Shown here piece by piece: positions 26,613 to 35,992 of a stretch of 64,000 bases of DNA; the stretch's first letter is position 1; each line of letters starts with the position of its first letter. Position numbers and translations under genes: made by a program. The notes beneath the pieces were generated by a model that did not search any database, was not told where the DNA came from, and worked only from the letters and a program-made list of their open reading frames with translations. The stretch comes from Chamaecrista fasciculata (taxonomy: Eukaryota; Streptophyta; Magnoliopsida; Fabales; Fabaceae): assembly GCA_003254925.1 (NCBI GenBank), contig QANZ01032163.1, positions 40,577-104,576 of the forward strand, in the 5' to 3' direction.

Positions 26613-26625
26613 TGGTATCAGAGCC
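26613..26625 (+). promoter_or_regulatory. primer binding site
   Basis: TGGTATCAGAGCC directly after the LTR, complementary to the 3' end of initiator tRNA-Met as in most plant copia elements. The leader that follows (to 27077) is unusually GC-rich and has no Gag-like frame. Confidence 0.9.
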
Positions 26626-27077
26626 ATAGAGCTCTATTTCCGCTGTTGTGTTCTTTTTACCTTCTAGGTCAGATATTTTTTTCCAGAGGCAGTGACTTCA
26701 CCCTAGTCACTAAGCCCGCCCATTTTTCTGACCTGCTTTCGCCCAAAACACCCTTGGGCTTTGCTCGGAATAGTCCGATCGGCATTCACCGGTGACCGGC
26801 AACCCAGATTCGCCGCCACGCGCCTCCACGCGCCACCTCAGCAGATCAGATCGTCGCCCACGCGCCGGCGCGTGAGAGAGCGTGCGCAGCCGTTTTTCGC
26901 CGCCGCCACTTCCGGTCTACTTTCCGGCGTATTTCCGGCCATTTCCGACCATCACCCAAAGTTTTCAGCCGCTTGTGGTGGTTTCGGTTACTTGAGGGTG
27001 CTCCTTTGTTTGGCTCTTCTCTAGGTTGAGCATTTGAATTGTTTCTTTGGTAGTGCAACAATTTGGGAGCTTAGACT

Positions 27078-30000
27078 ATGTCGTCTTCATTTGCTACCCG
27101 CGACACTGCTGGAGTCAACTTGACCAGTGAGGAATTAGAGAAATTGAGGAGTTTGTTGGACACTCTAGCACCATCTCCTAATATAGGTAATTGCCCTATG
27201 GTGTTCTCAGGTATATCCTCCCAACCTTCTCAACCTTCTCCCTATTTTCCTTCTGTTTTAAATGTTTCGGATAAAGTTCCCTGTGATTCCTGGATCATTG
27301 ATTCAGGGGCTTCTGATCATATGACCAACTCCCCTCATAAATTCATTTCTTATATCCCATGTCCTAGCACTCGAAAAATTACCTTAGCTGATGGATCAGA
27401 TACTACTGTAGCTGGACTAGGAAATGTTTTCTTAAATGATTATATCACTCTTAAAGGTGTTCTTCATGTTCCTAAACTTTGCTCTAATCTTATTTCTGTT
27501 CATAAGCTTACAGCTGATTCTAAGTGTAGTGCAATTTTTCACCCTACCCATTGTGTCTTTCAAGAACAGGGAACGAAGAGGATGATTGGACATGCTCAGG
27601 AGCAGAATGGTCTATATTATCTCAAAACTGGTACTAATGGACATAGTGTTCAAAGTTTGTCATCCCATTCGTTCCATAGTCTTTCCCTTAAAACCCATAA
27701 AGAAAAAATTTGGCTTTATCATCTCCGCCTTGGACATCCATCTTTTCACACTTTAAAAGTTATGTTTCCCGATTTGTTTGGAGGGTTAGCTATTGAAGAT
27801 TTTCATTGTGAAGTCTGTGAACTTGCTAAACATAAACGTGTTTCTTTCCCTATTAGTAATAGTAGAACTTCTGTTCCTTTCACCTTGATTCATAGTGATA
27901 TATGGGGGCCATCTACTGTTTCTAATATTTCTGGAGCTCGTTGGTTTGTCTCTTTTATTGATGACTATACTCGTGTGACTTGGGTTTATTTGCTCAAACA
28001 AAAGTCTGAAGTTAGTTCTATTTTTCCTAAATTTTACAACATGGTTCACACCCAGTTCGGGGTAAAGATACAACGATTTCGTTCTGATAATGCGAAAGAT
28101 TTTTTCAATCAATCTCTTTCGTCATTTTTTCAGCAACAAGGTATAATCCATGAATCTTCTTGTGTCTATACACCGCAACAAAATGGAGTTGCTGAACGAA
28201 AAAATAGTCATCTTCTTTCAAGCACACGAGCTCTTTTGATTCAAAATCATGTTCCACAAAAGTTTTGGGGGGAGGCTGTTTTAATAGCAACCCACTTGAT
28301 TAATAGACTTCCAACCCAAGTTCTTGATCGTAAGAGTCCTATGCAAGTTCTCACTGAATCTTTTCCAAACTTCAATGCCTCAAATAATCTTGTAGCTAGA
28401 GTCTTTGGTTGTGTTGCCTTTGTTCATGTTCACCTCCCTCAAAGGAGTAAGCTTGACCCTCGGGCTCTAAAGTGTGTTTTTCTTGGTTACTCATCTACTC
28501 AGAAAGGTTATAAATGTTATCATCCTCCAACTAGGCAATATTATGTGTCTGCTGATGTCACCTTTGCTGAACTTACCCCTTATTTCAGCCAGGATTCTTC
28601 TCAAAAGGATCAAAACACCTCCGAACATAACTTATTTCCTGAGTTACCTGTTCTGTGTCCTCAAATAGTGGACTTGCCTGTACAGCCCCAACAACCTGAC
28701 CAAGATCCTCCTCAAATCATTCCTGACCAAGATCCTCCTCAAATCATCCCTGACCATGATCCCAATTTGCAGCCCAACCAAACATTGGATTCTACTCGTC
28801 CATTCAAGTTTTACTCTCGGCGAAAAGTGCCACCTCCTCCAAGTGAGCTTGTCCAATCATCGTCTTCGGAGCCCCAAAATGTTGAGGTAAATCATCCTTC
28901 TTCTTCTCCATTAGATGATTCTGATGATTCTCATCTTCCTATTGCTTTAAGGAAAAAAACAAGGACTTGCACTAAACATCCCATATCTTCATTTCTTAAC
29001 TTTGCCAATCTGTCCACCACACACAAAGCTTTCTTGACTAACCTTCATAGCATTCCTATTCCCACTACTTTATCCGAAGCATTGCAGGATGACAATTGGG
29101 TGCAGGCTATGAAGGCTGAGATGGATGCTCTTGAGAAAAACCAGACGTGGGACCTTGTTCTTTTACCAAGAGGTAAAAAACCAGTTGGTTGTAGGTGGGT
29201 CTTCACCACGAAGTACAATTCTGATGGTACTCTGGAAAGATACAAAGCTCGGCTCGTTGCCAAGGGCTACACCCAGACATATGGTGTAGATTACATGGAG
29301 ACATTTGCCCCAGTCGCTAAGATGAATACTGTCAGAGTACTGTTATCCCTTGCCGCTAATTTTGGGTGGCAGTTGCACCAGTTCGATGTCAAGAATGCAT
29401 TCTTACATGGAGACTTGGAAGAGGAGATTTACATGGAGATTCCTCCAGGCTTTAACCCAAGTTCTAAGCCAGGAACAGTTTGCCGTCTCAAAAAGGCCTT
29501 GTACGGGCTCAAGCAATCGCCTAGAGCATGGTTTGGGAGGTTTTCTAAAGCTATGTTGAGTATGGGGTATAAGCAGAGTCAGGGTGACCACACTTTATTT
29601 ATACGCCGATCCTCTTCAGGGGGAGTGACTATTCTCTTAGTGTATGTTGATGATATTGTGATCACTGGGGATGACATTGACAGTATTGCCTTGTTGAAAG
29701 AACAATTGGTAAAAGAATTTGAGGTTAAGGAGCTTGGGAGACTCAAATACTTTCTGGGTATTGAGGTGGCTCACTCAAAGAGTGGGATTTTCATTTCCCA
29801 ACAGAAATATGTTGTTGACCTGTTGACAGAGGCGGGTAAATTGGGTTGTAAACCAGCCTCCACTCCAATGGAGCCCAATCACCGCCTATATGATGCACCT
29901 GAAGAAGGGTTGGTTGATAAAGGTTCCTATCAGAGGCTTGTGGGAAAACTCATTTATCTAGCACATACTAGACCGGATATAGCTTATGCTGTGAGTATTG

Positions 30001-30599
30001 TCAGTCAGTTTATGCATAATCCGAGAGAATCCCATTTAAAGGCAGTTGATCGAATTCTTCAATACTTGAAGGGTACACCAGGGAAAGGCATTCTCTTTAA
30101 GAAAGGGGAGAGCTTGACTTTGGAAGCCTATACAGATGCAGACTATGCTGGGTCACTCATTGATAGACGGTCAACTACCGGGTATTGTACATTCTTGGGA
30201 GGGAATCTTGTGACTTGGAGAAGTAAAAAACAGAATGTGGTTGCAAGATCAAGTGCGGAAGCAGAGTTTAGAGCAATGGCACTTGGTGTGTGTGAACTTC
30301 TGTGGCTCAAGATTATCCTTGATGACTTGGGCATTACCTGGGAAGGCCCCATGAAGCTTTACTGTGACAACAAGTCAGCGATCAGTATTGCTCATAACCC
30401 AGTTCAACATGATCGCACTAAACATGTGGAGATTGATCGACATTTCATTAAAGAAAGGTTGGATAGCGGTCTCATATGCACTCCTTACGTTCCTTCTAGT
30501 GACCAACTTGCAGATGTGCTTACCAAAGGCTTGTGTACTATCACCTTTCAGAGTCTAATCAACAAGCTTGGCATGGAAGATATCCATTCATCAGCTTGA
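27078..30599 (+). CDS. copia Pol polyprotein (protease, integrase, reverse transcriptase, RNase H) without Gag
   Basis: Uninterrupted 1173-aa ORF. In order: aspartic protease DSGA at 75-78; GAG-pre-integrase HHCC zinc site (H215, H220, C244, C247); integrase D274, D337 and E373 with the D,D35E spacing; a variable Pro-rich linker (about 505-640) with a DQDPPQIIP tandem duplication; reverse transcriptase from about 665 with YVDD at 856-859; RNase H around 1015-1150. Typical copia polyproteins run about 1300-1450 aa with a Gag capsid and CCHC knuckle ahead of the protease. Here only about 70 residues precede DSGA, and the stretch LTSEELEKLRSLLDTL resembles the linker normally found after the zinc knuckle. 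The Gag core thus appears deleted in frame while Pol stayed intact. Confidence 0.93.
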   Translation: MSSSFATRDTAGVNLTSEELEKLRSLLDTLAPSPNIGNCPMVFSGISSQPSQPSPYFPSVLNVSDKVPCDSWIIDSGASDHMTNSPHKFISYIPCPSTRKITLADGSDTTVAGLGNVFLNDYITLKGVLHVPKLCSNLISVHKLTADSKCSAIFHPTHCVFQEQGTKRMIGHAQEQNGLYYLKTGTNGHSVQSLSSHSFHSLSLKTHKEKIWLYHLRLGHPSFHTLKVMFPDLFGGLAIEDFHCEVCELAKHKRVSFPISNSRTSVPFTLIHSDIWGPSTVSNISGARWFVSFIDDYTRVTWVYLLKQKSEVSSIFPKFYNMVHTQFGVKIQRFRSDNAKDFFNQSLSSFFQQQGIIHESSCVYTPQQNGVAERKNSHLLSSTRALLIQNHVPQKFWGEAVLIATHLINRLPTQVLDRKSPMQVLTESFPNFNASNNLVARVFGCVAFVHVHLPQRSKLDPRALKCVFLGYSSTQKGYKCYHPPTRQYYVSADVTFAELTPYFSQDSSQKDQNTSEHNLFPELPVLCPQIVDLPVQPQQPDQDPPQIIPDQDPPQIIPDHDPNLQPNQTLDSTRPFKFYSRRKVPPPPSELVQSSSSEPQNVEVNHPSSSPLDDSDDSHLPIALRKKTRTCTKHPISSFLNFANLSTTHKAFLTNLHSIPIPTTLSEALQDDNWVQAMKAEMDALEKNQTWDLVLLPRGKKPVGCRWVFTTKYNSDGTLERYKARLVAKGYTQTYGVDYMETFAPVAKMNTVRVLLSLAANFGWQLHQFDVKNAFLHGDLEEEIYMEIPPGFNPSSKPGTVCRLKKALYGLKQSPRAWFGRFSKAMLSMGYKQSQGDHTLFIRRSSSGGVTILLVYVDDIVITGDDIDSIALLKEQLVKEFEVKELGRLKYFLGIEVAHSKSGIFISQQKYVVDLLTEAGKLGCKPASTPMEPNHRLYDAPEEGLVDKGSYQRLVGKLIYLAHTRPDIAYAVSIVSQFMHNPRESHLKAVDRILQYLKGTPGKGILFKKGESLTLEAYTDADYAGSLIDRRSTTGYCTFLGGNLVTWRSKKQNVVARSSAEAEFRAMALGVCELLWLKIILDDLGITWEGPMKLYCDNKSAISIAHNPVQHDRTKHVEIDRHFIKERLDSGLICTPYVPSSDQLADVLTKGLCTITFQSLINKLGMEDIHSSA

Positions 30600-30606
30600 G
30601 GGGGAG

Positions 30607-30805
30607 TGTTAGATTGATAGAATATCTGATTAATATCTGTAATTATTCTAGGATTATCTGTAATTATTCTAGGATTAATATTAGGGATTGTGATTAGTAA
30701 TTACTTCTTTTGTTTTCCTTCCTAGAATAGATTCATTACTCACTTGTACAAATACCTTCACATACATGAGATCAATAACACATTATTTCCAGACAATATT
30801 TGTCA
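30607..30805 (+). repeat. 3' LTR of the copia element
   Basis: 199 bp, same as the 5' LTR by eye, preceded by the purine-rich tract at about 30597-30606 and followed by the CCAAG target duplication. Confidence 0.93.
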
Positions 30806-30954
30806 CCAAGGATACCCAAGAATAAATCATTAGCTGAAACTCAAAAGTCAAAAGGAGTCTATACAGACAATCTTCCTCCTAAGATGTGGCAGAAGAAACT
30901 TCAGATTAGTTTACAAAATGTTTCAAACAAAAGCAATGAAGAAAGTTGGAAACT

Positions 30955-33900
30955 TTACACAGTCAATACTGAAGCAGACCAAACGTGCACATTGCTCAAA
31001 TGGCTCAGTTCTTCAGGTTCAATCAAAGGACATCCTTCAATGGTTATACGAGATGTTACACATGCAGCCAGTCTTTCTACTGCCATTTTCTCCAGCTTGG
31101 AGCATCCACAAAATGAAACTTGCTCAAGAGAAGTCATGTGTCTAAAAACCTCACAGTCCACCGTCTCCAGACTTGAAATTCCTGTAAGTTTGAGAGAGCA
31201 AAGTGAGGCAGTTAGCAAGCCATCCTCTGGGAAACACTTGACACTATCATACACACCAATGATTTCAAGATGCTTGAGATTGGAAAATGTATCTGTTTGG
31301 AAGGATGGGAGTGAGTCACAACTATCTGCTATGGTAAGATGTTCCACTGATCCAGGTATGCAACCCATTAACAGTGAAGGACACCCTTCAATTTGCAAAG
31401 TAAGATGCTGTTGGTTCTTAGGCAAATCCCCGGTTAATTTGGGACAGTCATATATTATAAGCTTTTGGAGTTTAGGAAAAGCTTCTATCCCATGTGAATA
31501 CCAATTTTCCCAGGCCAACATAAATCCAATCTCCAGATACTCAAGGGATGCAAATGGTATCAAAATCTCAGAAGAAGAATCATGAGTCTTGTAAAAATCA
31601 GCACCAATACTCACTATGTTGTCGAATCCCTCGATGATAAGCTCCTTCAAAGAATGTAGTTGCCCAAGTGGGGGGAGAATCCAGCAGTTTTTGCAATTCT
31701 GTAGATGTAGATAAACTATGTTGTGGTACAAAGAAAGTCCCAACCAATCTGGAAAACTAGTACCCTTGTAACCATCAATAGTCAAACGTTTCAGGTTTGA
31801 ATGAGGTTGTAGCTTTTCAAGGATCTCTCTTTCATTATGAGAATCCATGGTATTATCATCATTAGACCATTCCAAGAATAAAGCTTGAAGGCAACTCTTC
31901 TCCATCATCTTGGCCTCAAGGGCTTCATCGGCATTTCGAATATACTCCAAGTTCCAAAGGCCAAGAAATATGCCAACACATGGAAGTTTCCCCAATTCCC
32001 CAATGTTAGCCCCTTGATCTTTGCTGATAACAAAATCACTTAAAAACTGCAGATTTTCTAATTTACCAATTCCCCTTGGCATCTCTCTTATATGTGTCCG
32101 ACTAATATCAAGGTACCTCAAGTTTATAAGGTTTTGCATGTTGTTGGGTAGCATAGTGAGAAGTTGGCAGTTTAGTAACTTCAATGTTTGCAGATTGTAC
32201 AACTTGCATAAAGATTCAGGCAACCTTTCAATGCTTGTTGATGAAAGATCCAGATACCGTAGATGAATAAATTCACCTATTGAATCAGGCAGCTCTCTAA
32301 GTTCTTCAAAGCCACAAATTGATAACACCCTCAAGCACTTTGACAGCATTATTGCATTTATGTGTGTTGTTATCATATGTTGAGAGGAATCCCCTTTTTT
32401 CAGTACAAGTGTCCGCAGCAATTCCATTTCAACTCCACGCATGGCCACATTGATGTTGGTTACATCATACGTCAAATGTCGTGTCTTTCCGGGGATTTTA
32501 TTTCCATTATCAACCTCTAAATTATGAAAGAATTTCCCACCAACATATATTGATAAGTCATGAATGAGGTCATGCATGGAAAATTTATCATTTGGTGAAA
32601 TTATTTTGTGGTGATCACGATTGATAAATTTCCCAACACTAATTATTGATCCAACAAATAATCTCTCTAACCTTCTACGAATGCGTCCGATATCCTGCCA
32701 ATGAAATTCGAGACCCCTTTTTCTTGAGTGCTGCAAAAATGACCTTGCTGTTAAAATATTGAAGCACACAGAGCCAACTTCTTCCATAGTTATTTCTGCA
32801 TTTGCTGACTGTAGAAAACCTTCTGCCATCCACAACAAGATTAATTCTTCCTTGTCAAATGCATATTCCTTAGGAAACAAGGAACAATAAGCAAAGCATT
32901 GTTTTAAATGTGGAGGGAGGTAGTGGTAACTAATTCTTAAGGCAGGAAAAATTTCACATTCTTTTTCTGGTAAGTCCCATATATCACTCTTCAATACAGT
33001 TTTCCAACACTGAATATCATGGTTTAGTCCTAGTAGACCACCCAGAAGTTTAATAGCTAAAGGCAATCTTTTACACTTTCTAACAATATCCCTACCAATT
33101 TTTGCTAGATCTGAATTCACACCACAATCTATGGACAGGCGTGAATGTTTTGCAAATAGCAACCAACAATTATCATCAGATAATTCATCTAGTTGATAGC
33201 TCCTCGGAATGGTTTGGACAATCGCAGCAACTCTTTCGCTACGAGTTGTAATGAGAATTTTACTTCCTTTACGTCCATATCGAAACGGTTTCTGTAAAAG
33301 ATCCCAATCAGCATAGCTTTCATTCCAAACATCGTCTAACACTAAAAAGAATTTCTTCCCCAGCAACTGTTCCTTTAGACGAAGTTGCAATAAATTTAAG
33401 CCTTCCATATTACAAACACCAGAAGTCACAGCCTCTATGATAGTCTTAGTGACCTTAGAAACATTAAATTCTTCTGAGACACAAACCCATGCTTTCAGAT
33501 CAAACTTTTGCTGAATTTGATCATCATTGTACACTAACTGCGCTAAAGTGGTTTTTCCCATCCCTCCCATTCCCACAATGGCGATCCCAGACAAGCTTCT
33601 TTCACTACTGTTATCTAACAAAAGGCTAATTACAGCCTCTTTATCTTTATCTCTTCCATATATTTCAGATGCATCTACTAAAGATGTTGATGGACGCCTC
33701 ATACACCAGCTCTTACTCTCATTCTCTTTCAGGTTAAGGATATCTTTGTCTTTCACAATTGATTCCAAAGTGCAAGTTATATCCTCAATTTTACTTCCTA
33801 TCTCTCTGCCATTAAAATTTTTAAGATAACGAGAGAAGTTTGATACCTCTTTATGGGTGGCAGTTCTGGTGGAAAATTCATCCAGCAAATCATCTGCAAC

Positions 33901-34140
33901 ATAGACAGCTTCTCTAAGATCATCAAGCCAGTTCTTCACAGCAGGATCATTGATCTGTTTATATTCAGCATCATTAAGAACTGCACTAGCAGCATAGATC
34001 GTTGTCTTCAACCGGCTAAGTAATTTTTCATTGAGTTTCTTAGCTCGGATGAGGTTCAAAAACTCATGAGAAGAAAGTCTATCAAAGATCACTTGAAGAG
34101 AAGCAGAGAGAAAAGCTCCACCCACAAATTCTGCAGCCAT
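30955..34140 (-). CDS. CC-NBS-LRR disease resistance protein (RPP13-like protein 1 type)
   Basis: Single-exon ORF of 1061 aa. Coiled-coil/Rx_N domain at about 5-95 with the EDVID-region motif VADDLLDEF (81-89). NB-ARC: P-loop GMGGMGKTT (190-198), kinase-2 LVLDDVW (266-272), RNBS-B GSKILITTR (292-300), a variant GLPLA box reading KRLPLA (357-362), RNBS-D CFAYCSLFP (415-423) and MHDL (522-525). LRRs run from about 570 to 1040, starting LRVLSICGFEELRELPDSIG. Such proteins are intracellular sensors of pathogen effectors that switch by ADP/ATP exchange; that is family knowledge. About 35 basic residues (484-519, RIRRRLERLF and after) sit between RNBS-D and MHD where relatives have a short link. 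The frame is intact, so the gene may be functional. A MITE at 34373-34745 lies 232 bp upstream and the copia element 145 bp downstream. Confidence 0.93.
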   Translation of the reverse strand: MAAEFVGGAFLSASLQVIFDRLSSHEFLNLIRAKKLNEKLLSRLKTTIYAASAVLNDAEYKQINDPAVKNWLDDLREAVYVADDLLDEFSTRTATHKEVSNFSRYLKNFNGREIGSKIEDITCTLESIVKDKDILNLKENESKSWCMRRPSTSLVDASEIYGRDKDKEAVISLLLDNSSERSLSGIAIVGMGGMGKTTLAQLVYNDDQIQQKFDLKAWVCVSEEFNVSKVTKTIIEAVTSGVCNMEGLNLLQLRLKEQLLGKKFFLVLDDVWNESYADWDLLQKPFRYGRKGSKILITTRSERVAAIVQTIPRSYQLDELSDDNCWLLFAKHSRLSIDCGVNSDLAKIGRDIVRKCKRLPLAIKLLGGLLGLNHDIQCWKTVLKSDIWDLPEKECEIFPALRISYHYLPPHLKQCFAYCSLFPKEYAFDKEELILLWMAEGFLQSANAEITMEEVGSVCFNILTARSFLQHSRKRGLEFHWQDIGRIRRRLERLFVGSIISVGKFINRDHHKIISPNDKFSMHDLIHDLSIYVGGKFFHNLEVDNGNKIPGKTRHLTYDVTNINVAMRGVEMELLRTLVLKKGDSSQHMITTHINAIMLSKCLRVLSICGFEELRELPDSIGEFIHLRYLDLSSTSIERLPESLCKLYNLQTLKLLNCQLLTMLPNNMQNLINLRYLDISRTHIREMPRGIGKLENLQFLSDFVISKDQGANIGELGKLPCVGIFLGLWNLEYIRNADEALEAKMMEKSCLQALFLEWSNDDNTMDSHNEREILEKLQPHSNLKRLTIDGYKGTSFPDWLGLSLYHNIVYLHLQNCKNCWILPPLGQLHSLKELIIEGFDNIVSIGADFYKTHDSSSEILIPFASLEYLEIGFMLAWENWYSHGIEAFPKLQKLIIYDCPKLTGDLPKNQQHLTLQIEGCPSLLMGCIPGSVEHLTIADSCDSLPSFQTDTFSNLKHLEIIGVYDSVKCFPEDGLLTASLCSLKLTGISSLETVDCEVFRHMTSLEQVSFCGCSKLEKMAVERLAACVTSRITIEGCPLIEPEELSHLSNVHVWSASVLTV

Positions 34141-34372
34141 GTTGTCTGAAAAGTCAGATTTTGTGATGAAAGATAACAGCTATAGTGGATTTGGATATCA
34201 GGTTGCAAAGAGAAGAAGAGGTTGAAAACACCAAATTTTTTACTTTACACAAGTCTTAATTCAAACAGTGTAATATTTTGAATATAATGCTAGTGCGTAG
34301 TGGGTAGTAATTGCCACAAGATTCTTCTTCGAAATTGACTTTAATGCTACATTGGTAGACAGTTAAATTTTT

Positions 34373-34745
34373 GGGTAATTTACACTTTGGTACCCTGTTA
34401 TATGGACCGATTTCACTTTGGCACCATGTTCTTTTAAAAGTGACACTTTGGTTCCTTGTTCTTTGCACCGTTAACATTTTGGTACCCTGTTCTTTCAAAA
34501 GTGACATTTTGGTATCCTGTCCTTTGCACCGTTGATACTTTAGTACCCTGTTTTATGGACCGATTTCACTTTGGTACCCTGTTCTTTCACGATTTGTTAC
34601 CATGTTCTATCTTTTTTAGGATACCAAAGTGTTAAATAGCAGGGTACCAAAATGTTAACGGTGTAAAGAATAAGGTACCAAAGTGTCACCTTCGAAAGAA
34701 CAAAGTATCAAAGTGAAATTAGTCCATCAAAAGTGGAATTTACCC
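34373..34745. mobile_element. MULE-like MITE, subfamily 4, in the NLR promoter
   Basis: 373 bp with long inverted arms built of repeated TTTGGTACCCTGTTCTTT units and their complements. Ends GGGTAATTTACAC and inverse GTGGAATTTACCC. Perfect 9-bp duplication TAAATTTTT at 34364-34372 and 34746-34754, which points to a Mutator-like origin. Confidence 0.85.
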
Positions 34746-34754
34746 TAAATTTTT

Positions 34755-35992
34755 TACAGCTAATTTTTCAGATAAGATTCATTCAAAATGTATACAGTAT
34801 ACATAAATACATAGGCACAGGAAGTCAAGATCACAAGTAAAAAAAAAACTACATACATTTCCAGAAAAATCCTACACTTCAGTAATGTTTCAGGAAAATC
34901 CTTGCATAAAGGCATTTTATAAATAATGCATAGTTGCATTATACATTAAATTGACAAGAAAATAGTCCTAGACTTTGTCTTCTGTTGACCATTATGTAAT
35001 AGCCAGAGTGCTATAGGAAACTCTACGTACTTGCATGTCTTCCTATCAAATATATTTGAGTAAATATATAAATTAATTTTTAAAATATATACGAGTTAAT
35101 AATTCAATTCTTAAAAATATAGTTTACGTATCTTATTAATTATTAAAAATCATGAAATTAATATATTTTAGTCATTTTGTTCAAACAAGTGAGTACTTAT
35201 ATAATAGTTTAGACTTTAGAGAAGATATCACAAGTGATCACTTCAGCTAGTTGGAACCTTCTGGATGAAAAACAGAATCATACAATTGGTCCTGAAAAAA
35301 TGAGTTGACAATACATCAATTCCTGAAAGTTTAGTTTATATACTTTAGCACACTTAAATCCCTTAAACTATCATATAGGGACTAACTGGTTTGGAACAAA
35401 ATGACTAAACTATATTGATTTCATGATTTTTATTAATTTGTAAGTGTACATAAGAATTTTAGGAATTGAGGTATTAACTCGTGTATATTTTAAGAGATGC
35501 GATTTGGTCTCATTTGCTAGCGATACTAATTGGATAGAGAAAGAACTGTTCAACAGTTAGCACATAGCTTCAAATGAGAAAGATATAACCAATTTCACTT
35601 GTTTGACCGTGAAACAAGTTACCCACTTTTAAAACTCAATTTGACCTTGTTTGTTGATGGTCTCAAAATTCTTGTCAAAAGAAACGTAGTTCTAAATTTA
35701 TCGCATTTAAACTTGAAAAATGAGATATATGACCACATTTGGGATCAATTTGAAATATCATGAAAATATAAAAGACCAATCTCAAATAAATAAAAGATAA
35801 GGGACCAATTTGAAATCTACCCTATACAAAAGGGACCAATTTGAGACTTCGGCCAAAATTGGTATAAAGATAATATTGACAAAAATCTTAATTTTAAGAA
35901 ATTAAATTAACAAATAACACATTTTTAAAGATTAAATTAAAAAATTACATAATCTTTCAACGAGTAAAATAGGTTTTCCTCTAAAATATTAG
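34755..35992. other. intergenic DNA with degraded inverted-repeat fragments
   Basis: No gene supported. About 35280-35400 and 35720-35860 contain phrases such as GGGACCAATTTGA in both orientations, remnants of the GGTCCC-type MITEs, without clean ends. Confidence 0.5.

Larger units (their letters stand above)
26414..30805 (+). mobile_element. Ty1/copia LTR retrotransposon, complete ends, Gag region missing
   Basis: 4392-bp element bounded by two 199-bp LTRs (26414-26612 and 30607-30805), each TG...CA. CCAAG is duplicated at 26409-26413 and 30806-30810. Right after the 5' LTR is TGGTATCAGAGCC, the initiator-tRNA-Met primer site; a purine tract (GAGGGGGAG) abuts the 3' LTR. It carries one intact pol ORF but no Gag domain. 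It lies in opposite orientation to the NLR gene, with its 3' end 145 bp from the NLR stop codon. Confidence 0.95.

Noticed and set aside
26613..26625. tRNA-Met gene fragment
   Set aside because: It is the retrotransposon primer binding site; no tRNA cloverleaf surrounds it. No tRNA gene was seen in the window.
26761..27024. possible short Gag frame in the copia leader
   Set aside because: Composition is Arg/Pro/Ala-rich leader sequence; it has no capsid or CCHC pattern and is in a different frame from Pol.
30800..31585. 261-aa plus-strand open frame
   Set aside because: It is the antisense shadow of the NLR LRR region plus the end of the copia LTR; no domain and no splice context.
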